Shown: positions 59,252 to 64,000 of the stretch, piece by piece | Layout: each line of letters starts with the position of its first letter | How positions within the stretch are numbered: the stretch's first letter is position 1 | From: Streptomyces sp. RPT161 | Lineage (GTDB): Bacteria; Actinomycetota; Actinomycetes; Streptomycetales; Streptomycetaceae | DNA length: 64,000 bases | Reading direction: 5' to 3' | Assembly: GCF_027533845.1 (NCBI RefSeq) | Contig: NZ_JAPZVN010000004.1 | Coordinates: 372,001-436,000, forward strand | Program-made: the position numbers and the translations under genes | The notes under the pieces: generated by a model | Told to the model about the DNA's origin: nothing | Database searches by the model: none | The model's input: the letters and a program-made list of their open reading frames with translations, nothing else

Positions 59252-61309
59252 ATGGGCAGGGCGAGCATGGGCCGCGTCACCAGCACACAGAAGGGCGGTT
59301 CCTTGCGCGCAAGGACTGAACACCGCAAGGCAGGGCCGTACAACAGACACAGACGACGGGCGGGCACCGCCGCGACCGCGGTGCTGTCCACCGCGGCGCT
59401 GGTGTCCGGCGGACTGCTCACGGCGGCCCCGTCCGTGGCGTCCGTTCTCCCGGCCGCCGCCTCCACGACACACGTCAAGCACCTGTGTGACCAAGCCAGC
59501 GAGCCCGGCCAGATGGCCTGCTTCGCCGAAGCCCGTACCGACATCGTCCAGCACTTGAGCGTCAGCCCGAACGCCACACCGTCCGGCTATGGCCCCTCGG
59601 ACCTGCAGAGCGCCTACAACCTGCCGTCCACCACCGCCGGTTCCGGCCAGACCGTGGCCATCGTCGACGCCCAGGACGACCCCAGCGCCGAGTCGGACCT
59701 CACCACCTACCGCTCGCAGTACGGCCTGCCCGCCTGCACCACGGCGAACGGCTGCTTCCGCAAGGTCGACCAGACCGGAGGCACCAACTACCCGTCCGCT
59801 GACGCCGGTTGGGCGGGCGAGATCTCCCTCGACCTCGACATGGTCAGCGCCGTCTGCCCGCAGTGCCGCATTCTGCTGGTCGAGGCTGCTTCGCCGAGCC
59901 TGTCCAACCTCGGTACGGCCGAGAACGAGGCCGTCTCGCTCGGCGCGAAGTACGTCTCCAACTCCTTCGGTGGCACGGAGAACCCGGCGGAAGCCACCGT
60001 GGACAACCAGTACTTCAACCACCCCGGCGTCGCCATCACCGTCAGCGCGGGTGACGGCGGCTACGGTGCCGCGTACCCGGCCGCCTCCCAGTACGTCACC
60101 TCCGTCGGAGGTACCTCGCTCAGCCGCGCGGGCAACACCCGTGGCTGGACGGAGTCGGTGTGGAGCACCAGCAGCACCCACGGCACCGGGTCCGGCTGCT
60201 CCGCGGACGAACCCAAGCCCTCCTGGCAGACCACCGACACCGGCTGTTCGCACCGCACCATCGCCGACGTCTCGGCCGTCGCCGACCCGGCCACCGGCGT
60301 CGCGGTCTACGACAGCTACGCGGCCTCCGGCTGGAACGTCTTCGGCGGCACCAGCGCCTCGTCCCCGATCGTCGCGGCCACCTACGCCCTGGCGGGCACC
60401 CCGGCCGCGGGCACCTACCCGGCCTCGTACCCGTACAGCCGGACATCGGCGCTGAACGACGTCACGACCGGCGCCAACGGCACCTGCTCACCGGGCTATC
60501 TGTGCACCGCGGGTACCGGCTACGACGGCCCGACCGGACTGGGCACCCCTGACGGCACCGCCGCCTTCACCAGCGGGCCGACCACCGGCACCACGCTGCG
60601 GCCGGGCCAGCGGCTCATACCCGGGCACAGCCTGACCAGCGCCAGCACGACGGTGGTGATGCAGTCCGACGGCAACCTGGTGGCCTACCTCAAGACCGGC
60701 GGCAGCGGCACCGGTCCGGCGGTGTGGGCCAGCGGCACCTCCGGGCACTCCGGCGCCTACGCGTACATGCAGAGCGACGGGAACCTGGTGGTCTACGCGA
60801 GCGGTGGCGGTCCGGGCAGCGGCGGTGCGCTGTGGGCGAGTGGCACCTCAGGCAACTCCGGTGCCTACACCGTCCTGCAGGACGACGGGAACCTGGTGGT
60901 CTACAAGAGCACCGGCGGCACCGGCAAGGGCGGTGGGCTGTGGGCCGACGGCACCTACGCGCGGTCCCGGACCATCGGCTCAGGCCAGAAGCTGCCGGGC
61001 GGTTGGTGGACCCAGGCCCAGTACACCCGGCTGGTGATGCAGTTGGACGGCAACCTCGTGATGTACCGCCAGAGCGACGGCAAGGCCATCTGGTCCAGCC
61101 GCACTTCGGGCCACTCCCGCGCCTACGCGTACATGCAGAGCGACGGGAACCTGGTGGTCTATCCGACCTCCGGCAGCGCGCTGTGGGCCACCGGTACCTC
61201 CGGGCACTCGGGCGCCCACGCGTCCATGCAGGACGACGGCAACCTGGTCGTCCTCACGAGCACCGGCACCGCGCTGTGGTCCAGCAACACGGGGCAGTAC
61301 GTGCCCTGA
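59252..61309 (+). CDS. Secreted sedolisin (S53) protease with bulb-lectin-like C-terminus
   Basis: This is a 685-residue protein. An Arg-rich N-terminus and signal helix (about residues 38-70) precede the S53 domain (about 105-450). The Glu-Asp pair is in AGEISLDLDMV, the oxyanion Asp in SAGDGGYG, and the nucleophile Ser in FGGTSASSP; a calcium-site-like DGPTGLGTPDGT ends the domain. Residues ~455-685 contain repeats of the bulb-type mannose-lectin kind (at least five MQSDGNLVVY-like units). Sedolisins are acid-active serine proteases. No long propeptide is visible. ATG 59252 is uncertain; ATG 59267 and TTG 59303 are possible. Confidence 0.9.
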   Translation: MGRASMGRVTSTQKGGSLRARTEHRKAGPYNRHRRRAGTAATAVLSTAALVSGGLLTAAPSVASVLPAAASTTHVKHLCDQASEPGQMACFAEARTDIVQHLSVSPNATPSGYGPSDLQSAYNLPSTTAGSGQTVAIVDAQDDPSAESDLTTYRSQYGLPACTTANGCFRKVDQTGGTNYPSADAGWAGEISLDLDMVSAVCPQCRILLVEAASPSLSNLGTAENEAVSLGAKYVSNSFGGTENPAEATVDNQYFNHPGVAITVSAGDGGYGAAYPAASQYVTSVGGTSLSRAGNTRGWTESVWSTSSTHGTGSGCSADEPKPSWQTTDTGCSHRTIADVSAVADPATGVAVYDSYAASGWNVFGGTSASSPIVAATYALAGTPAAGTYPASYPYSRTSALNDVTTGANGTCSPGYLCTAGTGYDGPTGLGTPDGTAAFTSGPTTGTTLRPGQRLIPGHSLTSASTTVVMQSDGNLVAYLKTGGSGTGPAVWASGTSGHSGAYAYMQSDGNLVVYASGGGPGSGGALWASGTSGNSGAYTVLQDDGNLVVYKSTGGTGKGGGLWADGTYARSRTIGSGQKLPGGWWTQAQYTRLVMQLDGNLVMYRQSDGKAIWSSRTSGHSRAYAYMQSDGNLVVYPTSGSALWATGTSGHSGAHASMQDDGNLVVLTSTGTALWSSNTGQYVP

Positions 61310-61322
61310 CCCCGCCGAACCA

Positions 61323-61446
61323 CCGATCCGCCCCGCCCGGACCCGTGCGCCGAGCGGGGCGGGTCGGCAGGCTTCCGGGGCCCGGCCGGCGCGAAGGCCG
61401 CGACAGGCCCGTACGACAATCGACCCCAGGCCCACCTGGCCTGGGG
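61323..61446 (+). terminator. Two hairpins after the sedolisin gene
   Basis: The first has 14-bp arms, 61323-61336 and 61354-61367, with one G-T pair. The second has perfect 9-bp arms, CCCCAGGCC 61424-61432 and 61438-61446, a CACCT loop, and is followed by TTT. Together they are a strong double terminator in the otherwise gene-free stretch 61310-61636. Confidence 0.75.
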
Positions 61447-61636
61447 TTTCGCGCCTCGCCGAGCTGAACCGCCGCTGGGTGGCCACGCCACGGGTCCGAC
61501 GGACGCTGACCACCACGACCGTCGTGCCCGGCATCGGCCCGCTGGCCGTCGCTACCGCCTGATCCGGCGAGGCTCCGGCTTGGGCGTTTGGCACGACGGC
61601 TCAGCTGGTGACTCCCGGCGCGGGTCGCGGCCTGCG

Positions 61637-61939
61637 TCAGCGTGCGCCGGTGGTGCTTCCCCCGCCGCTGGTACCACCTCCGCCGGTGGTCCCGTTCGTG
61701 CCGGTGGTGCCTCCCGTGCTGCTCGTGCTGGGGGTGCCGGTGGTGCCGGCCGCGCCGCTCGAACCATTGCACTGCATCGCCACCGAGCCGCCCTGCCCGA
61801 GGATCCCGGCCGCAAGGCTGATGGGCGCAACCGGACAGTTGGTGTCGCCGTCCGTCGCGGGAGCGGCTACCGCTGGAAGGGCGGGGAGCAGAAGGGCTGT
61901 TGCGGCAGTGACGAGGACGCACGCGGTGCGCTTGATCAT
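61637..61939 (-). CDS. Small secreted Gly/Thr/Ser-rich protein
   Basis: This is a 100-residue protein. A clear signal peptide (about residues 1-25, ending AVAAPA) is followed by a short globular-looking part with two Cys (NCPVAPISLAAGILGQGGSVAMQC). A tail of ~45 Gly, Thr and Ser residues follows, in repeats of TGG-like units. ATG 61939 has AAGGAG upstream. It is likely an extracellular or surface protein of unknown role. Confidence 0.75.
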   Translation of the reverse strand: MIKRTACVLVTAATALLLPALPAVAAPATDGDTNCPVAPISLAAGILGQGGSVAMQCNGSSGAAGTTGTPSTSSTGGTTGTNGTTGGGGTSGGGSTTGAR

Positions 61940-62066
61940 GGAATCTCCTTTTTGGTGCGGACCGTCGGGTAGTCGCTATCCATAGCGCTCCTCAGGACCT
62001 TGACCTGCGCATTAGCCCATTCAGGGGCGGCGTTGCGGCGCACCGGCCGATGCCGGGAGCCAACGG

Positions 62067-62621
62067 TCAGGGGCCCTCGCACCCAGGGCTGTACTGCTCC
62101 CGCATGAGATCGGTCAGTCGTTCCCGCTCGGTCTCCCGCACGGCATCCGGCGTCGGGCACAGGGCCCGGTGCGCGGGAGTGATCAGTTCCGCTGGCATGG
62201 GTTCGATCGCGCTGACCTTGACCGCGATGACATCGACAACCGTCCCTGAGTACCTGGTGCGAAGCGGTTGCAGTCGCCAGCGGTAACGGCGTGGGACGTC
62301 CTTGGCCGGCCTGTCCACCGGGCTCAGGCACACCCAACGGTCGTAGTTCGTGGGCATGATCCGCACGAGGCCCCCGCACTCAGGGCAGGTGGGCGGTTCG
62401 GTCCACCTCACGTCATCCGAGTCCGGCTTCGGCCACGGCGGCGCCGTCGCTCCCTCCAACTCGGCGATCTCGTTCGCGTACTGCTCCCAGCACTCGTCAC
62501 AGAGCACCGCCAGCTGGATTCGGCCGCGTTCGCGTGCGGGTCGCCAGACGTCCTGGCAGCGCTGACAGGCGACGTGGCGGTTCCCTATGGCCCCCATATG
62601 TCCGATAGTGAGCGAGTACAT
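62067..62621 (-). CDS. Cys-rich protein, DUF6083-like
   Basis: This 184-residue protein has two CxxC pairs near the N-terminus (CQRCQ, CDECW) and another in PPTCPECGG, which suggest zinc ribbons. It continues WVCLSPVDRPAKDVPRRYRWRL, a pattern I associate with the DUF6083 actinobacterial proteins. The C-terminal helix is charged. The function is unknown. ATG 62621 is chosen; ATG 62597 or more upstream starts are possible. It has no obvious operon partner. Confidence 0.65.
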   Translation of the reverse strand: MYSLTIGHMGAIGNRHVACQRCQDVWRPARERGRIQLAVLCDECWEQYANEIAELEGATAPPWPKPDSDDVRWTEPPTCPECGGLVRIMPTNYDRWVCLSPVDRPAKDVPRRYRWRLQPLRTRYSGTVVDVIAVKVSAIEPMPAELITPAHRALCPTPDAVRETERERLTDLMREQYSPGCEGP

Positions 62622-62872
62622 GTGCCGCTCAATAGGGCGAGATTTCGCCTTTATTGCCTGGTGAACAGTTTCACCTTGAGAGTCTTCGTCTTCCTCTCCC
62701 GCAGCAACTCGCTTGTTTCGCCGCACCCTTGACGGCCCCATCCGCGCCACTGGCCGATGGCCGGGCAGGGGCGGTGTCCCTGTGCGCGGTGTCGTCCGTC
62801 CCGGCTGCGGACCAGCTCGGCGTTCGTTCCGGTCCACCGGCGGAAGTCAGCGGCCCCAGGTCCCGGACCCCG

Positions 62873-63343
62873 CTACCGGCCCTCGTGCTCGCGTGCGGTG
62901 TCCTCCGAGCGCGGCCAGTGCCGCCCCTCCAGCGCTTCGGCGCTGCGGTTGAGCCGGACCAGTACGTCCTCCAGCTCCCGCACCTCGTCCGCCGACCAGT
63001 CCGCGACCACCCGGGCCAGGCACGAGCGGTTGACCTCGCGGTCGGCGGCGAGCCTGCGGCCGCCCTCGTCGGTGATCCGCAGCTTGCGGGCCATGCCGCC
63101 CTCCGGGTCCGCGACGCGCTCGGCCAGACCGCAGCGCAGCAGCGCCGCCGTCTGCCGGTTCACCGTCGAGGTGTCGAGCCCGAAGGCCTCCGCCAACTGC
63201 CCGATGGACATGGGGCCTTGGGTGTCGATCCGGCTGAGGAGCAGGTAGGCCGAACGTTCCAGGCGCTGAGCGTCCCGCTCGCGACGAGCCATCACCTGGT
63301 GCCGCGAGAGCAGCATCAGCTCCCGCTCCAGTCTCTCCAGCAC
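62873..63343 (-). CDS. MarR-family transcriptional regulator
   Basis: This is a 156-residue winged-helix protein: LLLSRIDTQGPMSIGQLAEAFGLDTSTVNRQTAALLRCGLAERVADPEGGMARKLRITDEGGRRL in outline. It is a typical MarR, with DPEGG in the wing. Start GTG 63343 follows GGGAGG. It is divergent from an MFS gene with a dense palindromic cluster between them, so it probably represses the transporter and itself. Confidence 0.9.
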   Translation of the reverse strand: MLERLERELMLLSRHQVMARRERDAQRLERSAYLLLSRIDTQGPMSIGQLAEAFGLDTSTVNRQTAALLRCGLAERVADPEGGMARKLRITDEGGRRLAADREVNRSCLARVVADWSADEVRELEDVLVRLNRSAEALEGRHWPRSEDTAREHEGR

Positions 63344-63416
63344 CGCGCCTCCCGCTCCTTCCCGGCTGCGTTGTCCGGACCCGACCGCGGCGGTGGGGTC
63401 TCCCGCTCCCGCCCAG

Positions 63417-63477
63417 TGATGTGTACGATACACATCATCGTGCGATGTGCATGATGCACAACTTGTGCATCGTGCAC
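63417..63477. promoter_or_regulatory. Cluster of overlapping palindromes between MarR and MFS genes
   Basis: Four inverted repeats overlap. TGATGTGTA/TACACATCA (63417-63437, CGA between), TGTGCAT/ATGCACA (63446-63460), ATGCACAA/TTGTGCAT (63454-63470), and GTGCA/TGCAC (63465-63477). All use GTGYA/TGCAC-like half-sites, which implies cooperative binding of several MarR dimers. The cluster is in the shared promoter region. Confidence 0.75.
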
Positions 63478-63554
63478 TTCTCTCTGTCGGCCCCAGGCCG
63501 TTCTCTCGGCCCCGGCCTGAAGCGAGCCCGAGCCTGAACCTCTAGGCGGTAAGC

Positions 63555-64000
63555 GTGTCATCCCCCATAACCGAGCCCTCCACCGCGCGCTCGCGCACCG
63601 GAGGCCCGATCGTCGCGGTGCTCGCGTTCGCGGGCATCGTCGTCGCCGTGATGCAGACCCTTGTGGTGCCGCTCATCGCCGAGCTGCCGCGGTTGCTGCA
63701 CACCACGACCTCCAACGCCTCCTGGGTGATCACCGCCACCCTGCTCGCCGGAGCCGTCGCCACCCCTGTCATGGGCCGGCTCGGCGACATGTTCGGCAAG
63801 CGGCGGATCCTGTTCTGCAGCCTTGGGCTGCTCGTCGTCGGCTCGCTGGTCTGCGCGTTCACCTCGGACCTGCTGCCGATGGTGGTCGGCCGCGTCCTAC
63901 AGGGCGGCGCGATGGGCGTGATCCCGCTCGGCATCAGCATCATGCGGGACGAGGTGCCCGCCGAGCGGATGGGCTCGGCCATGGCGCTGATGAGCTCCTC
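63555..64000 (+). CDS. MFS transporter, N-terminal part (cut by window end)
   Basis: About 148 residues are visible: helix 1 (VAVLAFAGIVVAVMQTLVVPLIAELP), helix 2 with the loop GRLGDMFGKRRILF (motif A), helix 3, helix 4 with GRVLQGGAMGVIPLGISIMRDEVPAERMGSAMALMSS in outline. It is a DHA2/EmrB-type drug exporter start. The start is GTG 63555. It is the probable target of the divergent MarR through the palindromic cluster upstream. Confidence 0.9.
   Translation, partial: MSSPITEPSTARSRTGGPIVAVLAFAGIVVAVMQTLVVPLIAELPRLLHTTTSNASWVITATLLAGAVATPVMGRLGDMFGKRRILFCSLGLLVVGSLVCAFTSDLLPMVVGRVLQGGAMGVIPLGISIMRDEVPAERMGSAMALMSS

Noticed and set aside
60770-61260. Repeats that could be a CRISPR-like array
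   Set aside because: The recurring DNA encodes bulb-lectin repeats (MQSDGNLVVY units) in frame inside the sedolisin gene; spacing and divergence fit protein repeats.

Overview
The window is high-GC actinobacterial chromosome, most likely Streptomycetaceae (Streptomyces, Kitasatospora or a relative). The basis is the third-position G/C bias, frequent GTG/TTG starts, a gamma-butyrolactone (GBL) signalling locus, PP2C/SpoIIE-type phosphatases, lineage-typical families (DUF72, DUF3089, DUF6083-like, MmyB-type XRE, WYL regulators) and many secreted proteins. I saw no rRNA, tRNA, CRISPR array, insertion sequence or phage gene. The first gene lacks its 5' part and the last lacks its 3' part.

Layout. 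0-6.8 kb: Mut7-C RNase-like protein, DUF72 protein, a translationally coupled pair of unknown genes, a CynX-type MFS transporter with its FadR-type regulator, a rhomboid-like membrane protein and an RlmA-type rRNA methyltransferase. 6.9-14.9 kb: a heterodimeric ABC exporter, a TatA-like protein, a secreted TPM-like protein, SoxR, an alpha/beta hydrolase and an FMN reductase that follows a decayed MFS gene. 15.6-20.4 kb: the GBL locus, with a pseudo-receptor-like TetR, an ScbR/ArpA-type receptor divergent from an AfsA-type synthase, an NmrA-like reductase and a cytochrome P450, with ARE-like operators. 20.5-26.3 kb: questin-oxidase-like protein and MarR, a PAS-GAF-PP2C phosphatase and a convergent two-component pair. 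26.5-34.8 kb: PrpB-like lyase, drug exporter with XRE regulator, acetyltransferase, zinc-ribbon and lytic-transglycosylase-like membrane proteins, SDR with MarR, and a TIM-barrel protein. 35-42.4 kb: a ferric-reductase-like/NuoF-like electron-transfer operon, small envelope proteins, two tandem L,D-transpeptidases and a membrane protein/regulator pair. 42.5-57.2 kb: a CAP-domain protein, a permease-phosphatase-kinase fusion, metabolic enzymes, several regulators, and a sigma factor fused to a CAP domain. 57.7-64 kb: secreted papain-like and sedolisin proteases, small unknown proteins, and a MarR/MFS pair with a dense palindromic operator.

The most unusual items are two one-polypeptide signalling architectures: (1) an APC-superfamily amino-acid-permease-like protein fused to a SpoIIE/PP2C phosphatase and a HATPase anti-sigma-type kinase (43646-46276); (2) an ECF-type sigma factor continuing into a zinc anti-sigma-like motif, a hydrophobic segment and a CAP domain (55481-57142), with a free CAP paralogue at 42491-43243. 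Also notable are a shared MerR/SoxR-type box in front of soxR and of the decayed MFS/FMN-reductase unit, the GBL locus with its own P450, and several sharp palindromic operators beside MarR and LysR genes.
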